A DNA stretch of 64,000 nucleotides from UBA6168 sp041163745 (GTDB taxonomy: Bacteria; Bacteroidota; Bacteroidia; Chitinophagales; Saprospiraceae): assembly GCA_041163745.1 (NCBI GenBank), contig JBEAQU010000023.1:1-64000 (forward strand). The letters are read 5' to 3'. Under the pieces are notes generated by a model. The model saw nothing but the letters and a program-made list of their open reading frames with translations. It ran no database searches and had not been told where the DNA came from. Both the position numbers and the translations under genes were made by a program. Positions 8,701 to 16,184 of the stretch are shown one piece after another. The stretch's first letter is position 1, and the number at the start of each line of letters is the position of its first letter.

Positions 8701-11367
8701 ACACCACTGGTGACGGCTTCCGGTTGGTATTTTCTTACCCAAACTTCCCCGCAGTCTGGTTGCCAGGGTACCGACAGCGTGTTTGTGGAAGTGGATATCA
8801 CCGCGCCGGAAGCGGATGCCGGACCGACGGCCGGCCTGGGCTGCAACGATGTGGAAGTGGGGATCGGTGGCCCCGGAACCAGCGTGGGAACGAATATAAG
8901 CTACCAGTGGAACACCCTGATCAGCGGCGAGATCTGCGGAAGCCCGAATGCCGCCGCCACCACCGCCTGTGGCCCCGGTATCTACCAGTTGGTGGTGACA
9001 AACCAGGACAACGGTTGCACCGCCCAATCCCAGGTACAGGTCCTGGCGGACACCTTGAAACCGACCGCCGTGGCCGGTCCGGGCGGTATCCTCGACTGTA
9101 CGGTGACCTCCCTGACCCTTAACGCCACCGGTTCTTCCGCCGGACCGAACTATCAATACCATTGGTCGGGTGGCAATGTGGTGTCCGGCAGCAATACCTT
9201 GCAACCGACGGTCGGCGCTGCGGGAACCTACCAACTGGAAGTGACGGACACCACCAACGGCTGCAAGGCCTTTTCCAATGTGGTGGTCACCCAGGATACG
9301 TTGACACCGGCCGCCGTCGCAGACGCATCGAATGACATCACCTGCCTGTTGACACAGGCGTTGCTGGACGCCGGCGGTTCCTCCGTCGGCAACAACTACA
9401 GCTACCAATGGCTGGACGGCGACCTCCTGCCGGTCTCCACCGATTCCGCCGTCACCGTTTCGACACCCGGCACCTATACCCTGGTGGTGACCAACCAGGA
9501 TAACGGCTGTACACAGACGGCCGCGGTCTCGGTCCTGGACCAGACGGTCCCACCCGCTGTCGAAGCGGGAACGGACATGTTCATCAACTGTTTCGGAAAC
9601 CCGCAGCTGCAGGGCAGCGCCGCGAACCCCACGAACCTGATCCTGAACTGGGCCGGTCCCGGACTGGGATGCATCACCGGCAACGGTTCCTTCGTGCCGG
9701 TCGTCAGCTGTCCCGGAACCTACACCCTGACCGTACAGGACACCGTGACGGGTTGTGTGAACACCGACCAGGTCGAGGTGCAGGAAGACAAGGTGCCGCC
9801 GGTGGTGGACGCCGGCGCAGATACGGCGCTGACCTGCCTGCATCCGGTCATTGACCTCCCGGGCAGTTCCGATGTATCCGACGGGATGGTGAGCTGGACT
9901 TCCGTGCCGGCCGGTCTGCCCATCCAAAATCCCGGCAGCCTGCAGGCGACGGTCCAGCAGGCCGGGACCTACGCCCTGACGGTGACCTCCAATGTCAACG
10001 GTTGCAGCAAGACCGACCTGGTGGTTGTCGCGGAGGATTTCGAACAGCCGGTCGCCGATGCGGGCCAGGCGGATTCCACCGATTGCGTGCAGGCATCCGT
10101 GAGCTTGTCCGCCGAAGCCTCCACCCTGGCCAATGCGACCGTGCAGTGGACCGCCCTGTCCGGATCGATCGATCCCGGACAGGCCGGCGAGGTGGTCGTC
10201 CAGGTGCCGGCGGGCACCTACGTCCTGACGGTCACGTACCAGGACAACGGCTGCGAGGCTTCCGACACTGTCACCGTGGTGGACAATGCGATTGTCCCGG
10301 TGGTCGGTATGGCCCCGGTATGGGAAATAGGGTGTCTGCAGGATACGTTGGCGATACCGGCCGAGGTGGTCGGTGCCCAGCCCGGTTTCATCTACACCTG
10401 GACGGACGCGGACGGTGCGGTGCTTTCCAGTGCCGACATCCTGCCGGTCGATGGCCCCGGGACGTTCTCGCTGACAGTGTTCAATCCTGCCAACAACTGC
10501 GGAAGCGATCCCTTCCCGTTCGAAGTGTTGCCGGCCAACGACGGTCCTGCCGCTACGGCGCAGGCGGATTATGTGGATTGCGATCCCTTCGTGTTTCTGT
10601 TGGGCAACCTGCCCTCCGGAGCGACCGGCCAATGGGTCTCGGCCACCGGTGCGGTCTTCGACGCGCCCCAGTCCGAATCCACCTTCGCCGCCGGTCTGGT
10701 GGCGGGCGAGAACACCTTCACCTGGATACTCTCGCTGGGCAACTGCCCGCAGTATGATTCCGCCAGCGCCAGCATCGTGGCCGGGCAGACCGTTCCGATG
10801 GCCCGGGACGACCAGGCGGACATGGCCGGCACCGATTCGCAACTGGCGGTCGATGTGCTGCAGAACGACCTGTTCAGCAGCATATCCTTCGCCATCGTCG
10901 ACCGGCAGCCAGCCAATTACGGATTGGTATTTACCGACAGCCTGGGTGTCATCCGATTCGAACGGGAACCCTGTCAGGCGGGGACCATGGAGATCGCCTA
11001 CGCCATCTGCGACCTCGTCTGTCCGGAATTGTGCGACACGGCCGTCCTTACCATCGATATCGAAGCCAATCCGGAAGCGGATTGCGACAAGGTTCCCAAC
11101 GGCATCACCCCGAACGGAGACGGTGTCAACGACGAGCTCGTTTTCGATGTCCTCCTGAACAATCCCCAGGATGCTTTCCCGGACAACGAGATCGTCATAT
11201 TCAACCGCTGGGGGGATGTGGTCTACCAGGCCAAGCCATACCAGAACGATTGGCGCGGAACCAACAACACCGGAAAGGACCTTCCGCAGGGAACCTATTA
11301 CTACATCCTGCGGCTGAGCCTTGCCGACGGGGATATCATCCGGGGCGATGTGACCATCCTCAAATGA
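5779..11367 (+). CDS. giant surface adhesin with cohesin-like and Ig/PKD-like repeats and CHU_C type IX sorting domain
   Basis: This is a 1,862-aa secreted protein. The start at 5779 was chosen because it gives a signal peptide (MNRILFLTGILASLLQGAALA); the frame is open further upstream. Residues ~22-750 hold five cohesin-type repeats, each with the pattern vxVxvxdFxxixxxxFtxxWdPxvLxF and a later TLPDGTxxFxxCF-like strand. One SprB-like repeat follows (~755-830), then about nine Ig/PKD-like repeats (~838-1690) that often begin DAG.D..ITC and end TxYTLTVTxxxxGC. Next comes a VLQND-type Ig-like domain and, from ~1771, the CHU_C domain (ITPNGDGVNDELVFD...IFNRWGDVVYQ). CHU_C directs export by the type IX system. 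The regular cysteines suggest one disulfide per repeat. The likely role is adhesion or gliding. It is flanked by its SprF-like partner and a strong terminator. Confidence 0.9.
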   Translation: MNRILFLTGILASLLQGAALAQPTFRLSPAQVVANEGDQVCLSMEVDNFTDILSASFTLQWDPGVLTFQQVTNINSQVTALDLSDFDLSMTDEGIVTLDWSNLQPCNTATTGVTLFPDGQTVFDICFVATTVYGKHTFVEITDSPMDIVVKRVSSNCNDIGDFVQNSFVSVGTNPLTINISSGDGFTGDVVCLDFEVEDFDNIVSFEFAVFWDTAVLQYNSHLTMGLTGNYFIGETQTAQGILNALFYNSNLSSGVSLTDGTQILQACFDIIGDCGQSSPVYIDGNHPVPIEVINAVTSDPNSGVNIGLLQQEGEVTVNCFNPDGITVDVEDKAVCPGETFTVDVTVSDFTTIAKLVFNLKWNPGVIDLTDITYPQSASCAPFSNGVTQPEPGRISMDWTSFGLGCTLPDDFILMRLHFTAVGASGTNTTIAVVNPILVDKFGGQVVNIGINNNNGQVSICELSYPTIAVSSGSGTPGEDVCVDFTVQDFDDITAMQFTVTWEPSVLSFTGVGNLSLPGLDAGSFLTAQAGSIGVVGVDWSSPGGVSQPDGSTLFSMCFQVVGDPDQCTEVSIQEVPWPVNIETTTSNNTDVGLNGQPGQVCVDNPFIFELSFPNLFGGLGSSLCMAVKVKNFNQLTHTLYTINWNPEILDFQDIVPTGTLPNFTAGSYDASPALVSNGQLVIDWTSNNQIQGTTLPDGTTVFQLCFVITGLPGECSQITASGFPAGITVNSAITGNANLNLAPSAGSVCVNAVLSLLDAVITPVECPSDPQGAIDLSVVGGSGNYLYNWAGPDVVPSSQDQTGLDVGTYLVTVTDVSNPTLKLELDFSVGYAPTGTLAHAGVDTSFSCADFPFITLNGNASLFDPAQDVTLLWQGVTGSGIIVDGQGTTSPKVVGGTCWRLTVTNNTTGCVDRDTVCVSSPQIPVPEAGESVMITCFADTVLLNGTQSPAGFTPLWTTGPGGGNIVAGTETGLTPLVTASGWYFLTQTSPQSGCQGTDSVFVEVDITAPEADAGPTAGLGCNDVEVGIGGPGTSVGTNISYQWNTLISGEICGSPNAAATTACGPGIYQLVVTNQDNGCTAQSQVQVLADTLKPTAVAGPGGILDCTVTSLTLNATGSSAGPNYQYHWSGGNVVSGSNTLQPTVGAAGTYQLEVTDTTNGCKAFSNVVVTQDTLTPAAVADASNDITCLLTQALLDAGGSSVGNNYSYQWLDGDLLPVSTDSAVTVSTPGTYTLVVTNQDNGCTQTAAVSVLDQTVPPAVEAGTDMFINCFGNPQLQGSAANPTNLILNWAGPGLGCITGNGSFVPVVSCPGTYTLTVQDTVTGCVNTDQVEVQEDKVPPVVDAGADTALTCLHPVIDLPGSSDVSDGMVSWTSVPAGLPIQNPGSLQATVQQAGTYALTVTSNVNGCSKTDLVVVAEDFEQPVADAGQADSTDCVQASVSLSAEASTLANATVQWTALSGSIDPGQAGEVVVQVPAGTYVLTVTYQDNGCEASDTVTVVDNAIVPVVGMAPVWEIGCLQDTLAIPAEVVGAQPGFIYTWTDADGAVLSSADILPVDGPGTFSLTVFNPANNCGSDPFPFEVLPANDGPAATAQADYVDCDPFVFLLGNLPSGATGQWVSATGAVFDAPQSESTFAAGLVAGENTFTWILSLGNCPQYDSASASIVAGQTVPMARDDQADMAGTDSQLAVDVLQNDLFSSISFAIVDRQPANYGLVFTDSLGVIRFEREPCQAGTMEIAYAICDLVCPELCDTAVLTIDIEANPEADCDKVPNGITPNGDGVNDELVFDVLLNNPQDAFPDNEIVIFNRWGDVVYQAKPYQNDWRGTNNTGKDLPQGTYYYILRLSLADGDIIRGDVTILK

Positions 11368-11406
11368 TGGGTGGTCGGCAGCGGTAATGCCCGGAGAGAT
11401 GCGTAT

Positions 11407-11444
11407 AAACGGAAGGGGGGACTATCAGGTCCCCCCTTCCGTTT
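11407..11444 (+). terminator. strong hairpin terminator of the adhesin gene
   Basis: A perfect 16-bp stem, AAACGGAAGGGGGGAC (11407-11422) with its complement at 11429-11444, encloses a 6-nt loop. The stem begins with A's and ends in GTTT, so it can work in both orientations. It starts 40 bp after the stop codon. Confidence 0.85.
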
Positions 11445-12041
11445 GCGGGGGTGTGTGGTACTACCGTCACCGCCGGCGTATGGTGACCGGCATTCCGCCG
11501 ATTAGGAATCTAACCTTCGGTGGGGCAGGCATCCGCAGCACCGGAAGTATGCAAAGGGCGTAAACCGGATGGCCGCACTGCTGGTGCGGAAGGACGCACC
11601 GAATCGCTTCCAAGGCGGTGATGCCGTTTCGTGCTGGTAATTGTTTCCACCGTTATGCGGGGAGGGCCGGGCCGTGCAAGCGGTGAACGGATTTCTATGA
11701 CGGAAGCGTACACTATGCCCCTTCCCTCATGCCGGGCCTGGTCTTTGAAAAATTGGCGCGGTTCGAGAATGGCCGACCTGATTGGCATGCCGTCCCTTTC
11801 CGCGAACGGGGATCCGTACCTTATCTTCTGCCGTTGCCGTTGGAAAGAAATTCACTATAAGAGCATGTTTGCGATTTTAATTTGGCGAACCCCCAATTAT
11901 TTTAAGCGCGACAGAACAATTGACAATAAAAATCAAGTCTTTAGCGCTTTATATTCTGTGCTCATTGTCTTTTGAAACGTGCCTGAAGAAATTGAACCAG
12001 GCAATTGTCGTTTCGTTAGCCCAACTTTTAGCAATCGGCGC
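11445..12041. other. intergenic region without recognisable gene
   Basis: About 600 bp with no convincing coding pattern. The first half is GC-rich with short ORFs lacking any family resemblance; 11850-12030 is AT-rich. It could hold decayed coding sequence. It borders the repeat element at 12042. Confidence 0.5.
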
Positions 12042-12399
12042 GGGCGAAAACCAAATTGTCGGCTCGACTTTGATTTGAGTTGATGCATCATCTCGCAGCC
12101 GAAACGGTGACGGAATGGCGGATTGGTTGTTCAAGGGAGTTTCTCGCTCCCCGCTTCGTGGGGAGTGCTGGTCTGCGAATTTTAGAGAATTTGGCTGATT
12201 ACAGGAATTTTTATGCTGTAATTTTATGATTGGCCGTGTGTTGTAAATTTTTCGCCTTATTGATTACGAGGATTTTGCTCCCCGCTTCGCGGGGAGGGAT
12301 TGCGGCGCTGGGCACGGGTGTTGACGAGCGGGAGGTGATCCGCCAGCGGGGAAAGCTGGATTCCCAAGCATTTGTGATCCTACCATTTGGTTCGCGCCC
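12042..12399 (-). mobile_element. MITE-like repeat, copy 1
   Basis: This 358-bp copy of the window's interspersed repeat family lies in the orientation opposite to the reference copy at 19555. It begins GGGCGAAAACCAAATTGTCG and ends GGTTCGCGCCC. It holds two CCCCGCTTCG(C/T)GGGG hairpins, a conserved AT-rich middle and a GGCGCTGGGCACGGGTGTTGA segment. The flanks ATCGGCGC and ATCCGCAC match at 6 of 8 positions, a possible decayed target duplication. No transposase is encoded. It lies in the convergent gap after the adhesin gene. Confidence 0.75.
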
Positions 12400-12453
12400 G
12401 ATCCGCACAGCAAGCCCTTGCCGGACGGAGGAGGTGCGAGGCCTGGGAAGGGC

Positions 12454-12735
12454 TCAGTTCTGCCGGAATTCGAAGCGTTGCAGGGATTGGGAGCGGAGGA
12501 CCTTGTTGTCGATCAATTCCAGGTCCAGGCAGCAATGGTCGTAGGCGAGGGTCCACAATTGCTTTTCCAGGGCGTCGCCGATGGATTCCCGGCGGGTGGC
12601 CAGCATGCCGCGGAAAGCCCCGGCTTCCGGGCGGAAGCGTTGCATGAAGCTTTCCACAAAAGGCAACGGTTCTTCCTCCGGTGCGCGGTTCATCAGGGCG
12701 ACGGTCAGCGCGAGTTTGATTTCCTTGAAATTCAT
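12454..12735 (-). CDS. small hypothetical protein
   Basis: This is a 93-aa ORF reading MNFKEIKLALTVALMNRAPE and continuing with a balanced, helix-rich composition (LPFVESFMQRFRPEAGAF, IGDALEKQLWTLAYDHCC). It has no signal peptide or membrane segment. The composition looks like true protein, unlike the overlapping opposite-strand ORFs, which are Gly/Arg-rich. No family was recognised. It stands alone between the adhesin and the TonB receptor and ends 55 bp from repeat copy 1. Confidence 0.5.
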   Translation of the reverse strand: MNFKEIKLALTVALMNRAPEEEPLPFVESFMQRFRPEAGAFRGMLATRRESIGDALEKQLWTLAYDHCCLDLELIDNKVLRSQSLQRFEFRQN

Positions 12736-13051
12736 GTTTTCTGGTTTTTGAGAGAAAGGCCGACGATGGTCGACACTTCTGTCTATAGCATCCTGCGTGG
12801 GTGGGGGCGTCCTGGCATCGATGGCCCCGTTTGGAAGTATGAACCGTCATTCAGGGGGGAATGTTGTGGGAAACAGGACAAATAAAGTGTTAACGACCGG
12901 AATTGTCCCGACCCGGACAGCTTCCGCTCCGTGGCGGGACGCTCCCGACAGCAGGATCCGGTCCTGGCAAGGTACCGAATGTTCGGTAGGCATTACCTAC
13001 ATTCCGGCAGCCGGACCCATAAAAAAAAGGATGGACGCCCCGTGGGCGGAT
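12736..13051. other. intergenic region upstream of the TonB receptor
   Basis: About 315 bp with no gene. It contains short imperfect inverted repeats around TACCGAATGTTCGGTA (12971-12986). No cobalamin, TPP or similar riboswitch core was recognised. Confidence 0.4.
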
Positions 13052-13094
13052 GTTTAGATTTGCGCCCTTGATTTTATTTAAACCAAATCTAAAC
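13052..13094 (+). promoter_or_regulatory. promoter -7 element inside an 11-bp inverted repeat, probable operator
   Basis: GTTTAGATTTG (13052-13062) is repeated inverted as CAAATCTAAAC (13084-13094), perfectly and 21 bp apart, ending 2 bp before the receptor's ATG. The left arm contains TAGATTTG (13055-13062), a full match to TAnnTTTG, so a protein bound to the repeat would overlap the promoter. Control by an iron- or metal-responsive repressor (DtxR or Fur class) is inferred from the receptor type. Confidence 0.5.
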
Positions 13095-13096
13095 AG

Positions 13097-15397
13097 ATGA
13101 AAAAAGTGTGGCGAAGAATAAGCAGGAACGGCCGGCAGGTTTGGATGGCCGGGTTGGTTTTGTTGGGTATGGCAGGATTGACGGGCTTGTCGGAGGCGGC
13201 AGCCCGCCCGCCTGCCGGGGACACCTTGCGGGCAGTAGGAGGGATGGTGTCGGTAGTCGGGGAGACCGAAGGAACAGGCGGCCGAAATCCGGACACCCTG
13301 CGGGAGGTGACCGGTCCGCAAGTGATCCTGACGGGTAAGCGGGACGGGCTGTTCCGGGACGCACCGGGGTCTGTCAGTTATCTTGGACCGGCACAGCTGA
13401 GGCGGATGGCCCCCCTCAGCGGGAACGATATATTCAAGGCCATACCCGGATTGCACGTGGTGGACGAGGAAGGCGCCGGATTGCGGATGAACCTGTCGGT
13501 ACGGGGAATGAATCCGGACCGCAGCCGGGGGGTATTGGTATTGGAGGACGGCATACCGGTGGCCTTGAATCCGTACGGAGAGCCGGAGATGTACTATACG
13601 CCGGCGATGGAGCGGATGGAGGGCGTGGAGGTGGTCAAGGGGAGCGGGCAGATAATGTATGGACCGCAGACCGTCGGGGGGGTGGTGAACTATTTGTCCG
13701 CACCGATTCCGTCGGATTCGCTGTTGCGGATCCGGTTGGGAGCCGGTGGCGGCGGCCTGTTCAACGGTCAGCTGAGCGTGGGCCGGTCGAAAGGGGACAA
13801 CGGGTATCGTGTCGATTTCCTTCGCAAGCGGGCCGAACGCCTGGGCCATGTCGGATTTGTGCTCAGCGACCTGACGGCGAAGTGGCGGATCAGGACAGGC
13901 CCGCGTGCGGAAGTCCTGGCAAAGTGGGGCGTGTATGACGAGCGGTCCGACGCCACCTACATCGGGCTGACACAGCCGATGTACGAATCGGGTACGGACG
14001 ATTTCGTGCGGATGTCACCGGACGACCGGTTGGAAATCCGTCGGTACCATGCATCCGTGGTGCATACCCGGCGGGGCAGGGGAGGGTTGACCTGGAAGAA
14101 CCAATTCTACGGCTACACCACGCAGCGCAACTGGCAGCGGCAGGATTTTTCCTTCGAGGCGGGATCGTCGGGGCGGACGGGCATTGTATGGGGGGACGAA
14201 GGGCAGCCGGGCGGGGCGGTATACATGTTGGACAGGAACGGCCATCGGAACCGGGGGTTTGCGGTAGCCGGTGCGAACACCCGGCTCAGCGGTTCCTTCG
14301 CCACCGGTGGCTGGGTACATCGGTTCGATGCCGGATGGGGATACCTGTGGGAGCAGGCGGAAGAGCGGCGGGTCAACGGAAGCAAGGCGGCAGCCCGGTC
14401 TGGGCAGCTGGTGGAGGATGAAGTACGCAGCGGGCAGGCGGTGCATCTTTACCTTCAGGACAAAGTGGCCGTTTCCGACCGGCTGCAGGTCAGTGCCGGT
14501 ATCCGGGCGGAGCATTACGATTACGAAAGGAACATCCTGCGGAACAAGTTCGCTGGGGTTGTCGTGGATACCCATCTGACGGCCGGCCGGTCGGTCGGCC
14601 AACTGATACCGGGGATGGGATTCAACTACCGGCCGGCGGATGGGGTCAACCTTTTCGGCGGCTTGCACCGGGGCTTCGCACCGCCCCGGACCAAGGACGC
14701 CGTAACGCAGGTCGGCAAGGCGTTGGACCTGGCACCGGAGCTGAGCTGGAACACCGAATTGGGCGTTCGGGGCAAGGCAAGTCCTTGGTTGTCCTGGGCG
14801 TTAACCGGATTCCGGATGGACTTTTCCAATCAGATCATACCGGTAGCGGAATCCGCCGGTGGCACCGGCGCCGGGTTGGTGAACGGTGGCAGGACACGGC
14901 ACCAGGGTCTGGAGGCGGAACTGGCCGTACGGCTTTCCGCTTTGTTGCCGGAGGGGTACCTGTTACAGGCCATGTTCAACAGCACTTATGTCCGGGCGAC
15001 CTTCAGCGGGGACCGCTACCTGGCGCAGGGATTGGAACGTGCGAATGTCCGGGGCAACCGCACACCTTATGCGCCGGCCTGGCTGGCCAACGGCAACCTG
15101 GTCCTTCAATGGCCGGGCGGTTCCGGTGGGCAGATACAAGCCAGGTACACAGATACCCAATTCGCCGACGAGCTGAACACCGTAACACCATCCGCCAACG
15201 GCCGTACCGGCCGGATTCCCGGTTTCTTCACCCTGGACCTCAACACCTGGTACGCGTTGTCCGGCCGGCACCGTTGCCGGCTGAACCTGGCTGTCCGGAA
15301 CCTTACGAACGAGCGGTACATCGTCTCGCGCCGGCCGCAGGGCATCCGTGTCGGTCTGCCGCGATACGTCTCTATCGGCATCGTATGGGAACGTTGA
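13097..15397 (+). CDS. TonB-dependent receptor, FecA-like (ferric siderophore/citrate uptake)
   Basis: This is a 766-aa outer-membrane receptor with an N-terminal signal segment (about 17-36). The plug domain (~90-210) contains RGMNPDRSRGVLVLEDGIPV, then ALNPYGEPEMYY and VEVVKGSGQIMYGPQTVGGV. This pattern is typical of FecA-type receptors. A barrel of about 22 strands follows, ending in IGIVWER. There is no N-terminal signalling (STN) domain, and the carboxypeptidase-like repeat common in Bacteroidota receptors is short or absent, so it is probably a transporter without FecR signalling. No TonB, ExbB or siderophore genes are adjacent. The upstream inverted repeat suggests metal-dependent repression. 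Substrate is inferred only from plug similarity. A repeat element begins 7 bp after the stop. Confidence 0.88.
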   Translation: MKKVWRRISRNGRQVWMAGLVLLGMAGLTGLSEAAARPPAGDTLRAVGGMVSVVGETEGTGGRNPDTLREVTGPQVILTGKRDGLFRDAPGSVSYLGPAQLRRMAPLSGNDIFKAIPGLHVVDEEGAGLRMNLSVRGMNPDRSRGVLVLEDGIPVALNPYGEPEMYYTPAMERMEGVEVVKGSGQIMYGPQTVGGVVNYLSAPIPSDSLLRIRLGAGGGGLFNGQLSVGRSKGDNGYRVDFLRKRAERLGHVGFVLSDLTAKWRIRTGPRAEVLAKWGVYDERSDATYIGLTQPMYESGTDDFVRMSPDDRLEIRRYHASVVHTRRGRGGLTWKNQFYGYTTQRNWQRQDFSFEAGSSGRTGIVWGDEGQPGGAVYMLDRNGHRNRGFAVAGANTRLSGSFATGGWVHRFDAGWGYLWEQAEERRVNGSKAAARSGQLVEDEVRSGQAVHLYLQDKVAVSDRLQVSAGIRAEHYDYERNILRNKFAGVVVDTHLTAGRSVGQLIPGMGFNYRPADGVNLFGGLHRGFAPPRTKDAVTQVGKALDLAPELSWNTELGVRGKASPWLSWALTGFRMDFSNQIIPVAESAGGTGAGLVNGGRTRHQGLEAELAVRLSALLPEGYLLQAMFNSTYVRATFSGDRYLAQGLERANVRGNRTPYAPAWLANGNLVLQWPGGSGGQIQARYTDTQFADELNTVTPSANGRTGRIPGFFTLDLNTWYALSGRHRCRLNLAVRNLTNERYIVSRRPQGIRVGLPRYVSIGIVWER

Positions 15398-15404
15398 TAT
15401 CGTC

Positions 15405-15765
15405 GGGCGTAAACCAAACTGTCTGATCAAAAATCCTTAGGGTACCAGCTTTCCCCGCGATGCGGGGAATCCCCTCCCGCTCCAACCCCCGTGCCCTGCA
15501 CAGCGAGCCCCTTTCCGCGAAGCGGAGAGCAAAATCGCAGTAATAAAAAGGCGCAGCACTTTCCAACTTCCTCCCAATCTAAGAATTACAAATGAAGAAA
15601 ATTCCTGTAATCAGCCTAATTCTTTAAAATTCGAAGACCAGCGCTCCCCGCGAAGCGGGCAAGCAACAAATCCGCTGACAACGAATCCGTCATTCCATCA
15701 TCGCTTCGGCCGCGACATGTCGCATCAACGCAGAGCGAAGCGGAACCGACAATTTGGTTTGCGCC
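15405..15765 (+). mobile_element. MITE-like repeat, copy 2
   Basis: This is a 361-bp full-length copy in the reference orientation. It begins GGGCGTAAACCAAACTGTC and ends AACCGACAATTTGGTTTGCG. It is followed without a gap by a truncated third copy. The outermost flanks of the pair, ATATCGTC (15397-15404) and AAATCGCC (16058-16065), match at 6 of 8 positions. The left flank overlaps the receptor's stop codon. Confidence 0.78.
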
Positions 15766-16057
15766 GCCCGCGACTCAACCCCCGTGCCCAGCGCCGCGAG
15801 CCCCTCTCCGCGAAGCGGAGAGCGAAATTCCTGTAATAAAAAGACGCAGCACTTTCCAACATCCTCCCAATCAAAAAATTACAAAAGAAAAAAATCCCTG
15901 TAATCAGCCTAATTCTCTAAAATTCGCGTACCAGCATCCCCGCGAAGCGGGGAAAAACAAATCCGCTGACAACGAATCCGCCATTCCATCACCGCATCGG
16001 CCGCGACAAGGCGCATCAACGTAGCTAGAAGCAGAACCGACAATTTGGTTTGCGCCC
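15766..16057 (+). mobile_element. MITE-like repeat, copy 3 (left end missing)
   Basis: This 292-bp copy begins inside the element at GCCCGCGACTCAACCCCCG, so it lacks the left inverted end. It continues in register to the right end CAATTTGGTTTGCGCCC. It lies in direct tandem with copy 2. The internal hairpin CTCTCCGCGAAGCGGAGAG and the AT-rich middle are conserved. Confidence 0.75.
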
Positions 16058-16184
16058 AAATCGCCTGGCCGACGCGAGTACATCGGCTTGGGTTTCTTCG
16101 GACAGGTTTTGATTTTGACAACTTTTTCAGTTATTTTGTTAAAATATTAAAAACCAGCCGCTTACTTAACCAACAAGCACCACC

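Noticed and set aside
5596..10842. A 1,748-codon open frame antisense to the adhesin gene
   Set aside because: It mirrors the sense codon bias (few TTA, CTA and TCA codons) and its translation is Gly/Arg/His-rich with no domain or signal peptide. The sense frame has clear cohesin, Ig and CHU_C domains.
12042..12399. CRISPR-like array suggested by repeated CCCCGCTTCGCGGGG hairpins
   Set aside because: There is no regular repeat-spacer spacing; the hairpins are internal parts of a larger dispersed element.
12736..13051. Cobalamin or other riboswitch upstream of the TonB receptor
   Set aside because: No B12-box or other conserved riboswitch core could be found; the inverted repeat at the promoter is a simpler control site.
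15909..16121. Short minus-strand ORFs in repeat copies 3 and 4 sharing the peptide EWRIRCQRI
   Set aside because: Similarity comes from the repeat DNA itself. In copy 5 the same frame has a stop (TGA) soon after the left end, so it is not a conserved gene.
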